Shown: one piece after another, positions 14,103 to 23,032 of the stretch | Numbering within the stretch: position 1 is the first letter of the stretch | Layout of the letters: every line of letters starts with the position of its first letter | NCBI GenBank assembly: GCA_964443725.1 | Contig: CAYUDP010000007.1 | Location: 1-37,026, forward strand | From: CAYUDP01 sp964443725 | Lineage (GTDB): Bacteria; Patescibacteriota; Minisyncoccia; Phycocordibacterales; JAKFXT01 | Direction of reading: 5' to 3' | Length of the DNA stretch: 37,026 bases | Position numbers and translations under genes: made by a program | The notes under the pieces: generated by a model | What the model saw: only the letters and a program-made list of their open reading frames with translations | Told to the model about the DNA's origin: nothing | Databases searched by the model: none

Positions 14103-14993
14103 CTAAGGTTTTTGAGCTATCACCCAATAATAATCAGATCTGTCAATTATTTTCACCAATATATTTAACCCCCTACCAACAAATTTTCTGAACATACGTT
14201 CATATTTAGATATTTCCTTTCTCTTTTGATTTTTTATAACAGAAGTATTATTTTCTATCTCACTTGGATATTTTTTTAATCCAAGCCTAAACAAACATTC
14301 GGATATTCCCAAATTGCCATCATTGAAATCCCTAGTCCCTGAAGAAATAATTTTGAAACCAGAATCCTTCAAGATGATATCTATAGATTTTTTACTAAAA
14401 TAAAAAAAGTTTTCAGGATTTATTAGCTTATGTTTAAATTTACTAGCCTTAAGAGAATAACTCCCTGAATCAAGGGTCTCGATTATTAAATACCCACCAC
14501 TCGGCAAAGACTCAAATATTTTATCAAGTGTATCTTTTGGATCCTCCAGTCTTTCGAGTAAATGAAATAGACTTACAGATTTCGCATACCCCTTCTTAAC
14601 CAAATTTAGTGCTTTTTTTATATCCCCCTCAGCTACTGGTAATTTTTTCCTCTCAGCATACTCAACTGCCTCTTTGCATATTTCCACCCCCCAAACATCA
14701 CTAAAACCACTATTAATCATAGCTTCAACAAACAAGCCTTCGCCACAACCAATATCGCAAAAATTGTTCAGATCAATAATTTTTTTAAAAAGTTCAACTC
14801 TAGATAAACAGTTTTTCTTACGCTCTTTTAGTTTGACTGGGTTTAAGTCTGGTTCCCTCTTCTCATAGTGCCCAGTTGGAAGTTTCCTAGACTCCCTATA
14901 GAAAATCCCACACGATGAGCATTTACACATCGGTATTGTATTGTATCTAACTGAATATACTGGCTTTCTACAGACGTAACAATTCTGTTGCAT
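14103..14993 (-). CDS. SAM-dependent methyltransferase with N-terminal zinc-ribbon-like motif
   Basis: Class I methyltransferase of 296 residues. The N-terminus has two Cys pairs, C5-x2-C8 and C25-x2-C28, with an extra C23, in the style of zinc ribbons found before sugar and glycan methyltransferases. The Rossmann fold begins at FCDIGCGEGLFVE (78-90, SAM-binding loop), followed by WGVEICKEAVEYAE (acidic ribose contact), SLFHLLERLEDPKDTLDKIF and LPSGGYLIIETLD. Family members in such loci modify the terminal sugar of the glycan, but the target here is unknown. It is transcribed toward the O-antigen ligase and divergently from the flippase; both promoters lie in 14994-15127, which also holds a tandem TTTTATGTAT repeat (15009-15028). 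Confidence 0.85.
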   Translation of the reverse strand: MQQNCYVCRKPVYSVRYNTIPMCKCSSCGIFYRESRKLPTGHYEKREPDLNPVKLKERKKNCLSRVELFKKIIDLNNFCDIGCGEGLFVEAMINSGFSDVWGVEICKEAVEYAERKKLPVAEGDIKKALNLVKKGYAKSVSLFHLLERLEDPKDTLDKIFESLPSGGYLIIETLDSGSYSLKASKFKHKLINPENFFYFSKKSIDIILKDSGFKIISSGTRDFNDGNLGISECLFRLGLKKYPSEIENNTSVIKNQKRKEISKYERMFRKFVGRGLNILVKIIDRSDYYWVIAQKP

Positions 14994-15057
14994 AATATAT
15001 ACAAACCATTTTATGTATTTTTATGTATTTTTCAAAAATAAAACATAAACAAACCAG

Positions 15058-15095
15058 TTATTGTGACAATGTCAAATAACTATGGGTTTTATACT
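15058..15095 (+). promoter_or_regulatory. Flippase promoter with operator-like palindrome
   Basis: TATACT (15090-15095) lies 32 nt before the ATG at 15128. Covering the -35 position is a palindrome at 15058-15079: TGACA-A-TGTCA core (15064-15074) extended by TTATT and AATAA arms with a single bulged G. No good TTGACA is present at the right spacing, fitting a promoter needing or blocked by a regulator. Seen in sequence; function inferred. Confidence 0.45.
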
Positions 15096-15127
15096 AAAAT
15101 TACGCTAGAATTACCAAAAACAGACTC

Positions 15128-16369
15128 ATGGACAATATCTCAAGAACCGAGCAAAAACTTCAAGTAAATTTACGCTCATTAATAAAAAGTAGTATCTGGG
15201 TCACATTATCTCAAGTTGTGGCAACTCTTTCGACTTTGGCACTAGCAATAGTTATGGCCAAATATCTATCCAAAGAATCCTATGGCATTTATCGTTACAT
15301 AATATCTATTTCCACAATAATAGGGTCATTTACTTTAAGTGGTGCAAGTACTGCCATAATACAATCTGTCTCAAGGGGTTTTGAGGGAGAATTAAAAAAA
15401 TGGGTAAATATATTATTTAAATGGAGTGTAATACCTTGGGGAATATCAATACTGACTTCATTTTATTATTTGATAAACCAAAACTATGCAGTCTCTATAG
15501 GAGTACTTCTGGTTGGTATCTTATATCCAATACTTTCTTCAACTCTTCTCTACTCAGCTTTCCTAAGTGGTAAGCATGATTTTAAGAGAATGAGCACATT
15601 TAGTTTCATACAAAATATTTTGCCATCAATTGCCGGCATATTGTTCATACCTATAACAAAAAACCCCGTGATCTTAGTATCGATATTTATACTGACACAA
15701 ACATTGGTTTCAATATATTTTTATTTAATAACAACAAAAAAATTCTCGACAAATGATTTGGTAGACAAAACTACAAAATCCCTAAGTATAGAAATAAGTA
15801 TAATGAACACACTTGGAATTGTAGCTGATCAAATCGACAAGATTTTGACTTTTCATCTCTTTGGAGCGGCCCCACTTGCAGTATATGCTCTAGCCTCTGC
15901 CATACCAGAACAAATAAAGGGAGTAATGAAAGGTGTAGAAACCTTGGCGCTTCCCCGCTTCGCAAAGGGAGATTTGCGTGCTATTAGAAAAACTCTACTT
16001 TATAAGATGTCTATACTTGGAATATTCGTCTTGGCTACAATAGCCCTTTATATTGTCATTGCTCCTTTCCTGTACAAACTAATATTCCCAAACTACCTGC
16101 AATCAATATATTATTCCCAAATATATTCGTTATCGCTAATCGTCGGGCTAGCCTATCTACCAACAAGTATTTTGCAGTCCAAAATAGACGCACTTAAGGA
16201 ATTGAGATACTTCGGGGTTTCGTCTTCAATATTTCAAATCATTTCTGTTATATTTGGCGCTTATTTAGGCGGGGTCATTGGTATTATTTTTGCCAGAATA
16301 ATAACCAGACTATTCAATCTAATAGTTTCAACTATCCTTACATTCAAAATAAAAATTAAAGAGAGTTAG
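15128..16369 (+). CDS. Wzx-like polysaccharide flippase (MOP superfamily)
   Basis: Moves lipid-linked glycan units across the cytoplasmic membrane. 413 residues with about 12-13 hydrophobic helices from residue 21 on; the first helix begins SSIWVTLSQVVATLSTLALAI and is followed by KYLSKESYGIYRYI, the typical Wzx/polysaccharide-biosynthesis start. Other typical parts are IADQ-like GIVADQIDKILTFHLFG (about 228-245) and YALASAIPEQIKGVMKGVE. It is the only large plus-strand gene in the window, set divergently from a methyltransferase and ending tail to tail with the acyltransferase: the two coding regions overlap by 14 nt on opposite strands, leaving no room for a terminator. Partner of the O-antigen-ligase-like protein in the same locus. 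Confidence 0.9.
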   Translation: MDNISRTEQKLQVNLRSLIKSSIWVTLSQVVATLSTLALAIVMAKYLSKESYGIYRYIISISTIIGSFTLSGASTAIIQSVSRGFEGELKKWVNILFKWSVIPWGISILTSFYYLINQNYAVSIGVLLVGILYPILSSTLLYSAFLSGKHDFKRMSTFSFIQNILPSIAGILFIPITKNPVILVSIFILTQTLVSIYFYLITTKKFSTNDLVDKTTKSLSIEISIMNTLGIVADQIDKILTFHLFGAAPLAVYALASAIPEQIKGVMKGVETLALPRFAKGDLRAIRKTLLYKMSILGIFVLATIALYIVIAPFLYKLIFPNYLQSIYYSQIYSLSLIVGLAYLPTSILQSKIDALKELRYFGVSSSIFQIISVIFGAYLGGVIGIIFARIITRLFNLIVSTILTFKIKIKES

Positions 16370-16853
16370 TGTCTCTCACAACTCTTGCAGGAACACCATA
16401 CGCAATTTTTCCTTCAGGAATATTGTCTGTCACAACCGATCCAGCACCAATAACACAATTTGGTCCAATTGAAACACCCGGATTTATTATTACCCCCTGG
16501 GCTATCCATGTTCCATCCCCAATCGAAACAGGAGTATTAAAGTGACTTCTAGAATAAAGAGGAGAATTATAATCAAGGGAAGATGTGTTTATTGTGGTAC
16601 TAGCTGAAATATGAACTCTTGAGCCAATTTTTACACCACCTCTTCCATTTATATACACGAAATCATTAATCCTACTATTATCTCCTATTGATACATTCTC
16701 CGGATAAAGTACCTTTATACTTCCATAGACGATAGTATCTTTGCCAAAATCTTTAAACAAAACCCACCACTTCAACGTTCTAAGCCTTATCAAAAAAAAG
16801 AAAACTGTCCTATTGATTTTTTGTGCCAAATTTTTCATATTTTTATAATACAT
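16356..16853 (-). CDS. Left-handed beta-helix acyltransferase (hexapeptide family)
   Basis: Likely O- or N-acetylates a sugar of the glycan using acetyl-CoA. Hexapeptide repeats start at about GKDTIVYGSIKVLYPENVSIGDNSRIND and run through VKIGSRVHISASTTIN to the coil region VSIGDGTWIAQGVIINPGVSIGPNCVIGAGSVVT, ending PEGKIAYGVPARVVRD, the usual end of maltose/galactoside-acetyltransferase-like proteins. A His in SRSHFNTPV is in the position of the catalytic His of these enzymes. ATG at 16853 is chosen; GTG at 16874 and ATG at 16838 are in frame and possible. The N-terminal 30 residues are hydrophobic and basic (VFFFLIRLR), perhaps membrane-associated. It follows the deacetylase closely, and the pair could swap acetyl groups on the same polymer. 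Confidence 0.85.
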   Translation of the reverse strand: MYYKNMKNLAQKINRTVFFFLIRLRTLKWWVLFKDFGKDTIVYGSIKVLYPENVSIGDNSRINDFVYINGRGGVKIGSRVHISASTTINTSSLDYNSPLYSRSHFNTPVSIGDGTWIAQGVIINPGVSIGPNCVIGAGSVVTDNIPEGKIAYGVPARVVRDTNSL

Positions 16854-16888
16854 AAACGATTTATCCGTACCCACTCCATTTTAAGAGA

Positions 16889-17659
16889 TTATCTTTTGAA
16901 AAAAGACTTTACTTTATCAATTAGATATCCTCCTGTAGAAACAGTGACAATAAACACTCTCAAATCTACCTTGCTATCAACACTCTGTCTAGGAATAATA
17001 AAATCATCTAACTTACCAAATAAATCTCCTGGAACAACCGAAACTGCCCCCACAAAACCCATTTCACCCAAATATTTTATAGACTCAACAGTAAACCTAC
17101 CCTTAGGATAAGCAAATATATTTCTCTCACCACCAAGCTCTCTCTCGAGAAAATCCCTAGAACTACTTATCTCTATCTTTTGAGATTTTTCATCCAATTC
17201 ATTTAGGTTTTGATGATTGTGAGTATGTGGCATAAACTCAACTAAACCAGTTTTTTCCATTTCTCTCATATTCTCTAAGCTAAGCATACTAAAACTTTCA
17301 TTTAGCACCTTCCTCTCCCCACCGATTAACCCAGTAATAGAAAAAATGGTTGATTTAAAATTGTATTTTCTTAATATTGGAAACGCATTTGTGTAATTAT
17401 CCAAATACCCATCATCAAAAGTTATAGCAATAAGATTTTCGATGTTTTCCCCATTTTTTTTACGTCTAATAATCTCCGAAAGAGAAACGACCTCTCGACC
17501 AGTTTCCATCAAATATTTCATTTGCTTCTCAAATTCACTCTCCTTAACAACAAAAAAAGCTTCTTTATCAGAGACAGAATGATACATTAAAACCACCGGC
17601 CTTGGCCTCTTAAAAAAGGGCAAATAATAAAATATTTTTTTAATCGTATTTGTAAGCAT
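16889..17659 (-). CDS. Polysaccharide deacetylase (NodB homology domain)
   Basis: Metal-dependent carbohydrate esterase (CE4-like), 256 residues. Motif 1 TFDDGY (80-85, catalytic base and metal Asp); motif 2 HTHNH (metal His 145 and 149); motif 3 FAYPKG (182-187). VLMYHSVS at the N-terminus is the typical lead-in. A short hydrophobic start (IFYYLPFF) might hold it at the membrane, but no clear signal peptide is seen. Its ATG directly abuts the stop of the upstream glycosyltransferase (17660), so the two are surely co-transcribed. Likely removes N- or O-acetyl groups from the surface glycan, or from peptidoglycan. Confidence 0.88.
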   Translation of the reverse strand: MLTNTIKKIFYYLPFFKRPRPVVLMYHSVSDKEAFFVVKESEFEKQMKYLMETGREVVSLSEIIRRKKNGENIENLIAITFDDGYLDNYTNAFPILRKYNFKSTIFSITGLIGGERKVLNESFSMLSLENMREMEKTGLVEFMPHTHNHQNLNELDEKSQKIEISSSRDFLERELGGERNIFAYPKGRFTVESIKYLGEMGFVGAVSVVPGDLFGKLDDFIIPRQSVDSKVDLRVFIVTVSTGGYLIDKVKSFFKR

Positions 17660-18763
17660 TTATTTAATCCAAGTTAAAATTTTTTTAGCCCTATTTATCC
17701 AAGAATAATCTCCAACATTAATATAGGCCTCATTCGCCCTTTCAGTCGCCAAATCATAGTTAGCAAATACCCCGCCTATTGCGTCTGCAAGACTATTTTC
17801 ATTGTCAGCCTCAAAAAAGAACGCATTATTGTCATTAAGAGTTGCCCTAAGCGATGGGATATTGGAAGCTAAAATGGGTGTATTTGAAAACATACTCATA
17901 TAAACCTTAAGGGGTGACGTATATAAATTCGACACTAAACTCTTGGCTGAATTTGGTATCACCAACAAATCAGCGGCCTTCAAGTATTGTGGCACCATTT
18001 TATAATTTACATGCCCTTTAAAAATCACATTACTAAATTGTTTCTTGAGATCATCTATGGAGACCTCTTCACTAAATCCCAACATAACAACTTTTATATT
18101 ATCAGGTAAAATTTTACTAGCCCTAAGCAATGTATCGTAGCCCTTCCACTTGTCCATTTTCCCAGCATAAAGTACATACTTAATATTATCTTCAAAGCCA
18201 AGTTCCAATCTTAAATTATTTTTTGTATCAAGGTGGGCAAAATCCTCCCTGTCAGCACCATCCTCAGCAATGAGTATATTCTCTTCTCTTACGCCCCTTT
18301 TTATATAATCGTCATATATTCCTTTAGAAATAACTACCACTTTATTAGCCTTAGAAAAAACGGATACAAAAATATTCCAACTGGCAACATGAGACTCCCA
18401 AGTCACCTTCTTAAAGATAGATAATGGAAATATCGGTAAAATATCACGACTATAAATTTCCCCGTCTTTCAGTATCAGATTAAAAAAAACTGAAACAGCA
18501 AAAGAAAAACTGTGGACATAAAACATTAATTTTTCAAACACCCCAATATGTATAAGATCTAAGGACGGCAATTTGATTATTTTGAAATTTCTCTTAACTC
18601 CATAATACTCAAATGGATCTTCATTTATTTTATTTTTTCTACTTGGAATATATAAGGTCACCTCGGAGTCGCAATCAGAAAAAGCCTCGCACATCTTCAT
18701 TATTTGTATACCATGAGCTTTTTGTGTCGGAAGCCTTATATCGGCAACAAAGTTTAATTTCAT
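17660..18763 (-). CDS. Glycosyltransferase family 4
   Basis: GT-B retaining glycosyltransferase, 367 residues, cytosolic or peripheral. N-terminal acceptor domain (KLNFVADIRLPTQKAHGIQI); C-terminal donor domain starting at about 195 with YVLYAGKMDKWKGYDTLL (GK...K phosphate contacts). Instead of the usual E-x7-E it has IPNSAKSLVSNLYTSPLKVYMSM (about 269-291), the SPLK variant seen in a GT4 subgroup. Sugar unknown. It is packed between a methyltransferase (1-nt spacer) and the deacetylase (0 nt). Confidence 0.87.
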   Translation of the reverse strand: MKLNFVADIRLPTQKAHGIQIMKMCEAFSDCDSEVTLYIPSRKNKINEDPFEYYGVKRNFKIIKLPSLDLIHIGVFEKLMFYVHSFSFAVSVFFNLILKDGEIYSRDILPIFPLSIFKKVTWESHVASWNIFVSVFSKANKVVVISKGIYDDYIKRGVREENILIAEDGADREDFAHLDTKNNLRLELGFEDNIKYVLYAGKMDKWKGYDTLLRASKILPDNIKVVMLGFSEEVSIDDLKKQFSNVIFKGHVNYKMVPQYLKAADLLVIPNSAKSLVSNLYTSPLKVYMSMFSNTPILASNIPSLRATLNDNNAFFFEADNENSLADAIGGVFANYDLATERANEAYINVGDYSWINRAKKILTWIK

Positions 18764-18764
18764 A

Positions 18765-19388
18765 TTATTTTTTTAGAAACACATTATATCCACCAACTTG
18801 TTTACTGTCCTTTTTAAAAATTAAATCTATTACCCTAAATAAAAAGACAAAAAACTTGTAACCACCCAAAGGACTTAGTCTAATCCATGTCTCAAATCTA
18901 CCCCGAACTGGACAGACCTCTATTGATGAAAAATCCTTAAACATCAATCTTATTGAATCTTCAGTAAATCTCCAATAATCTTTGTAATAACCCTTCTCCG
19001 CATGATAGTAATAAAGAAATGGCAAATACAGAAAGGCAAGCCCATCATCTTTTAGCACTCGATATATTTCACTTGTTGCCTTAAATGGATTTTCTATATG
19101 TTCAAAAACAGCAAGACAAAATATCGCATCAATTGAGCCATCTATAAATGGCATATTATGTATATCGCCTAAAATATCTGGATGAAAGGTATCAACTGGA
19201 TCCATTATCAGATATTCAACATTCTTTGTAAGTGGAAGAATCCACTCATGACTACTATCAAACCGATTATTCTTTAATTTATCTATTCTAAGACCGCCAC
19301 CAATATCAATTATTTTCTTTTTTTCAGAAAAAATTTTTCTAACAACATCATCGAAAAAATATTCGTCTTTTCTTTTTAAGAAATTCAT
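18765..19388 (-). CDS. SAM-dependent methyltransferase (type-11-like)
   Basis: 207 residues. SAM loop KIIDIGGGLRID (25-36); then LGDIHNMPFIDGSIDAIFCLAVFEHIENP, the motif order of Methyltransf_11 enzymes, and VLKDDGLAFLYLPFLYYYH. The C-terminal 60 residues are family-specific and aromatic/basic. It is the second of two adjacent methyltransferases inside the glycosyltransferase run, 1 nt from both neighbours. Likely modifies a glycan precursor; the target is unknown. Confidence 0.82.
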   Translation of the reverse strand: MNFLKRKDEYFFDDVVRKIFSEKKKIIDIGGGLRIDKLKNNRFDSSHEWILPLTKNVEYLIMDPVDTFHPDILGDIHNMPFIDGSIDAIFCLAVFEHIENPFKATSEIYRVLKDDGLAFLYLPFLYYYHAEKGYYKDYWRFTEDSIRLMFKDFSSIEVCPVRGRFETWIRLSPLGGYKFFVFLFRVIDLIFKKDSKQVGGYNVFLKK

Positions 19389-19389
19389 T

Positions 19390-20004
19390 TTATTTTTTGT
19401 TTAAAATAAAGAAATGATGATATTGATTTTCAAACGGAACAAAATCATCCTCGACAATAAAATATTTACTTAGCTTAGACTTAATAGTATCTACACTGTA
19501 GCCCATCTTGCCAATCTCCCAATAATGCTCCCCGTTAAATACATGTTTTTTCATAAAAGGTATTTTAAAGGAAAGTTTAATTTCTTGTATAAACGGCAAT
19601 TTAATTAGAAGTTTAATTGGCGGGCCGAAATGAGGCAAACTTATAACAACCCTACCCTTAGACACCCTGGAAAGTTCGGAAAGAGATTTGTCAAAATCAA
19701 TAAATGGTAAATGTTCCAAAATCTCAAAAGCACACACGACATCAAATTCAGAATCCTTAAACGGTAAGTCTCTAATATCAGCAACAACATCAGGCTTTAA
19801 ATCCTCTGCAAAATCACAAGAAGTGTAGTCTATATTTGGCAAACTCCTTAAATACTCCCCGACAAATTTTGACCCAGTTCCTATCTCTAAAACAGATCTA
19901 GGGTTATTCACAAGGATAGATTTTAATTGATAAAAATAACTTGCGAAACGAGCAAGATCATTATATTTTTCAAATTCGTATACTTCTTTATTTACTTGAA
20001 CCAT
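19390..20004 (-). CDS. SAM-dependent methyltransferase (type-11-like)
   Basis: 204 residues. SVLEIGTGSKFVGEYL (37-52) is the SAM-binding loop, followed by SCDFAEDLKPDVVADIRDLPFKDSEFDVVCAFEILEHLP in two family motifs and RVVISLPHFGPP. It overlaps the upstream glycosyltransferase by 17 nt. Not a recent duplicate of its neighbour at 18765-19388, since their sequences differ outside the motifs. Target unknown. Confidence 0.82.
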   Translation of the reverse strand: MVQVNKEVYEFEKYNDLARFASYFYQLKSILVNNPRSVLEIGTGSKFVGEYLRSLPNIDYTSCDFAEDLKPDVVADIRDLPFKDSEFDVVCAFEILEHLPFIDFDKSLSELSRVSKGRVVISLPHFGPPIKLLIKLPFIQEIKLSFKIPFMKKHVFNGEHYWEIGKMGYSVDTIKSKLSKYFIVEDDFVPFENQYHHFFILNKK

Positions 20005-21019
20005 AAAAATCTATTATCCTTGAAACCAACTTATGAGTGGAAAAGTTATCCATAGCCGAATTAGTTAAATAATTTATCAAATCTTCTTTATCTTCTGAAC
20101 GAAGGAGGTCCTTTATTTTATTAGCTAAATCTTCAGAATTTCTTTCCTCAAAAATCAACCTGTCCTTATATCGCCCAAAATATTTTTCAAAAGCTCTATT
20201 TGATACAAATACAGGCATCCCAAGTGCCATCCCTTCAATCACAGCTTTATCAAGGCCACCGGTTGGGCAAAGATTCACAGAAATATCATATTTTGATTCA
20301 AATTCTGGCAATTTATGGAAATCGATAGGGCCGACAAATCTTATTTTACTAATTAAATCCATATTCCTTATTTTACCCTCTAGAAAATCCTTATATTTTT
20401 TATCTTCCAAGTTTACCGGATTGCCAATAAGATCAAGCTCACAATCGACATTCATTTGATTAAGATCTGATATGGCGTCAATTAAAATATCGAGGTTTTT
20501 TATTTTTGTAATTCTTCCAACACTTGTAATTTTTATCGGATCTATAAAATCTCTTTCTCTAAAATAGATATTGAAATTCTCCACGTCTACCCCATGTGTC
20601 TCGGTTATGGTGATTTTATTAGACTTGATTTTAAAACCATCTTTAGTGACTGTGAATATGCGCCCGACAAGTTTTTCGGCTATATATAGAGAAAATGTTT
20701 TTTGCCTATGGTTATACCATAGGGCGACCTTTTTTCCCCACATCCTCCAGATGGCGCCCCCAAGCAATACATAGACTTGGTTCATGTGAACAAAAACCCC
20801 ATCATATTCTTTTCTGTATTTAAAAATAAACCTAAAAAAATTAAATACATACTTTATCTTTGACTGGCCGCCCTCCTTACCCAAAGATAAGACTTTTACA
20901 TTATCTGGTAAATTACCATCTCCCCTCTCCAAACATATAACAATCAGACTCTCGCATTGTTTTGCAAATTCACATAGCCAAACAAAGAAAAACCCAAAAA
21001 CAGGATCTGACTTGCTAAC
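19988..21019 (-). CDS. Glycosyltransferase family 4, 5' end lost in the scaffold gap
   Basis: 343 residues up to the gap. It enters in the middle of a GT-B N-terminal domain (VWLCEFAKQCESLIVICLERGDGNLPDNVKVLSLGKEGG, then HMNQVYVLLGGAIWRMWGKK and LWYNHRQKTFSLYIAEKLV) and continues through TETHGVDVENF into a complete donor domain: ITSVGRITKIKNLDILIDA, IRFVGPI, ISVNLCPTGGLDKAVIEGMA (acidic motif), ending after 343 codons at TAA. Although the frame happens to connect across the 100 N to 21120-21904, that segment already contains a full N-terminal domain and the beginning of a donor domain, so the two sides are different genes. Start codon not in the window. Confidence 0.85.
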   Translation of the reverse strand, partial: VSKSDPVFGFFFVWLCEFAKQCESLIVICLERGDGNLPDNVKVLSLGKEGGQSKIKYVFNFFRFIFKYRKEYDGVFVHMNQVYVLLGGAIWRMWGKKVALWYNHRQKTFSLYIAEKLVGRIFTVTKDGFKIKSNKITITETHGVDVENFNIYFRERDFIDPIKITSVGRITKIKNLDILIDAISDLNQMNVDCELDLIGNPVNLEDKKYKDFLEGKIRNMDLISKIRFVGPIDFHKLPEFESKYDISVNLCPTGGLDKAVIEGMALGMPVFVSNRAFEKYFGRYKDRLIFEERNSEDLANKIKDLLRSEDKEDLINYLTNSAMDNFSTHKLVSRIIDFYGSSK

Positions 21020-21119
21020 NNNNNNNNNNNNNNNNNNNNNNNNNNNNNNNNNNNNNNNNNNNNNNNNNNNNNNNNNNNNNNNNNNNNNNNNNNNNNNNNN
21101 NNNNNNNNNNNNNNNNNNN
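21020..21119. other. Scaffold gap, 100 N
   Basis: Exactly 100 N, conventional for unknown length. It removes the end of one glycosyltransferase and the beginning of the next, so at least several hundred bases, possibly whole genes, are missing. Confidence 0.97.
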
Positions 21120-21904
21120 CTCCATCCCTCAAAACTTACCACATCTTTAAGCCCCAGATCAAAAACCATTTTCACCAAATTTTTCTTCAAACTTCCATCA
21201 CCAACTATAAACAATTTAATGTTTATAGTTGACTTTACAACCCTAGACAAAGCTCTAACGACTATTTCGACATTTTTCTCTTTTTCTAACCTAGACGCCA
21301 ACAAAATATTAAAACAAGTATTTGAAAATTTATTATTTACCTCGGCATCGTCATGATTACCGATTCCAATCTCTGGTTGAACGGGCATGACGTATATATT
21401 CTTAAATTTAATCTTTGTTTCAATGAGACTTTTTCTTATTCTATCTGACACAACCCTTACTATATCCGCTTTTGGAATTAGAAATATTGCAATAAAAAAT
21501 CTTATTTTATTTAATATAGACTCCCCAGAAAATCTCGATGACAAAAAATCCGTATGGATTTGTAACTCTAATTTTGTACCCAGAAACTTACTTATAAAAT
21601 AAGCAACTAAGCCAGTCTCAAAAGGATCTTGAGATGATACTAAATCTACTCTCTCAATCTTAAACAGTGATATGTAAAAAGCAGAAAACCAATAGCTCAT
21701 CTTACTAATCGATCGACTTGGATATATAGCCAATTTCCCGTCAAAAATACCTTCTATATTAATATCTTTCGATAGCACAACAACATAGAGCCCATCTGTC
21801 ACTGAAGAGTACCTTTTTAACCTAGAGTACAAATTACTATTTTTAACAAAAGCTGTTTTATCCCTTGATATTATTAAAATCTTTTTATTTTTAAATATCC
21901 CCAT
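21120..21904 (-). CDS. Glycosyltransferase family 4, 3' end lost in the scaffold gap
   Basis: 261 residues from ATG 21904 to the gap. N-terminal acceptor domain MGIFKNKKILIISRDKTA, SSQDPFETGLVAYFISKFLG, ELQIHTDF, ADIVRVVSDRIRKSL; then the start of the donor domain FNILLASRLEKEKNVEIVVRAL and KLFIVGDGSLKKNL, breaking off at VVSFEGW, the conserved strand before the acidic E-x7-E region. About 100-120 residues are therefore missing. The gene starts 3 nt after the stop of the next glycosyltransferase. Confidence 0.87.
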
Positions 21905-21907
21905 AAA

Positions 21908-23032
21908 CTATTTAGATTCGTGCAACACTTTTGACACAGAAGAAACCATTTTGTCGACCGAAAAGCCACAAACTTTTTCATAAGCCTTATCAACCATGGC
22001 ACTTGTCTTTGTTTTATCTTTTAGAATATCTGCTATAGAAATTTTGATTGCTCTTTGATCATTAAAAGGAACCAATAGCCCACTAATACCATTTTCGATC
22101 AACTCAACGTTACCTCCCACTGAAGTAGTAACTATAGGAACCTTAACTGCCATAGCCTCAAGTAAAAGATGGGACAGTCCTTCATAGGCCGTATTCAAAA
22201 CTAAAACATCAGCCGCCATTAGTTGTTGAAGTGTCTGATACCTTGAAATTTGCCCAGTAAAATGAATAGTATCTTTCGGTAAGAAACTGGCCTGCTCTTC
22301 CAATTTTTCTCTATCTGGACCAGATCCTATTATGACCAGCCTTATTCTTGGAAATTCGTCCTTCAGTTTTGGAATTATAGCTATCAGATCCTTAAAACCC
22401 TTCCATGGAACAAGACGCCCAACAGAAACGATTGTTGGCCCAGAAAAGCCAAGAACTTCTCTTAATTTTTCTTTCTCTCCAAGATTTGGCACACCTTCGA
22501 AAGCATTGTAAATAACTTTTATTTTCTCGCTATCTACCCCCCACAAAGAAACGATCTTCTTTAGATAAAAACTTGGGACAATTACAAGCTCTGCACTATC
22601 TGCAACATATTTTTCTATTTTCTTAAAAACTTTAACGGGCAAAGAGTAATCTTTTTTTTGTGCAAAGTCATCCAATAAATCTTTGACATTAAATCTCTGG
22701 ACTGATTGCTCCCAAGCATAGTCCCCTACTATTTTTACAATAAATTTCTTTCTAAGAATTTTTGATGCAATAAGTGCTGGCAAGCCAACACTTACAGGAT
22801 CTTGTCCATAAATAATATCTACACCTTTCGAACTCAATAATATTTTGAAAAAGTACGATATATGCCTCAATATTTTTGGTAGATGCCTAACAGATCCAAA
22901 AGAAATTATAATTGGTTCTATATCATATTTTGGTAATTCATCCCTTAATATACGAGAATAAGTAGCTGGCCCACCTATGTCTGGCGGAAAAAGTGGTGTA
23001 GCTATTATTATTTTTATTTTTTCTATCTCCAT
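21908..23032 (-). CDS. Glycosyltransferase family 4
   Basis: 374 residues, complete. N-terminal Gly loop ATPLFPPDIGGPATYSR (11-27), YGQDPVSVGLPA, then the donor domain IVSVGRLVPWKGFKDLI (201-217; R206 and K211 phosphate contacts) and LNTAYEGLSHLLLEAMA, with the E284/E292 pair of retaining GT4 enzymes. The pattern resembles mannosyl/glucosyl transferases of capsule and O-antigen loci, but donor and acceptor cannot be told from sequence. It abuts the upstream glycosyltransferase (stop at 23033). Confidence 0.9.
   Translation of the reverse strand: MEIEKIKIIIATPLFPPDIGGPATYSRILRDELPKYDIEPIIISFGSVRHLPKILRHISYFFKILLSSKGVDIIYGQDPVSVGLPALIASKILRKKFIVKIVGDYAWEQSVQRFNVKDLLDDFAQKKDYSLPVKVFKKIEKYVADSAELVIVPSFYLKKIVSLWGVDSEKIKVIYNAFEGVPNLGEKEKLREVLGFSGPTIVSVGRLVPWKGFKDLIAIIPKLKDEFPRIRLVIIGSGPDREKLEEQASFLPKDTIHFTGQISRYQTLQQLMAADVLVLNTAYEGLSHLLLEAMAVKVPIVTTSVGGNVELIENGISGLLVPFNDQRAIKISIADILKDKTKTSAMVDKAYEKVCGFSVDKMVSSVSKVLHESK

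Noticed and set aside
19988..21904. Single fused double-domain glycosyltransferase
   Set aside because: Domain order shows two separate GT4 genes, each truncated at the 100-N gap.
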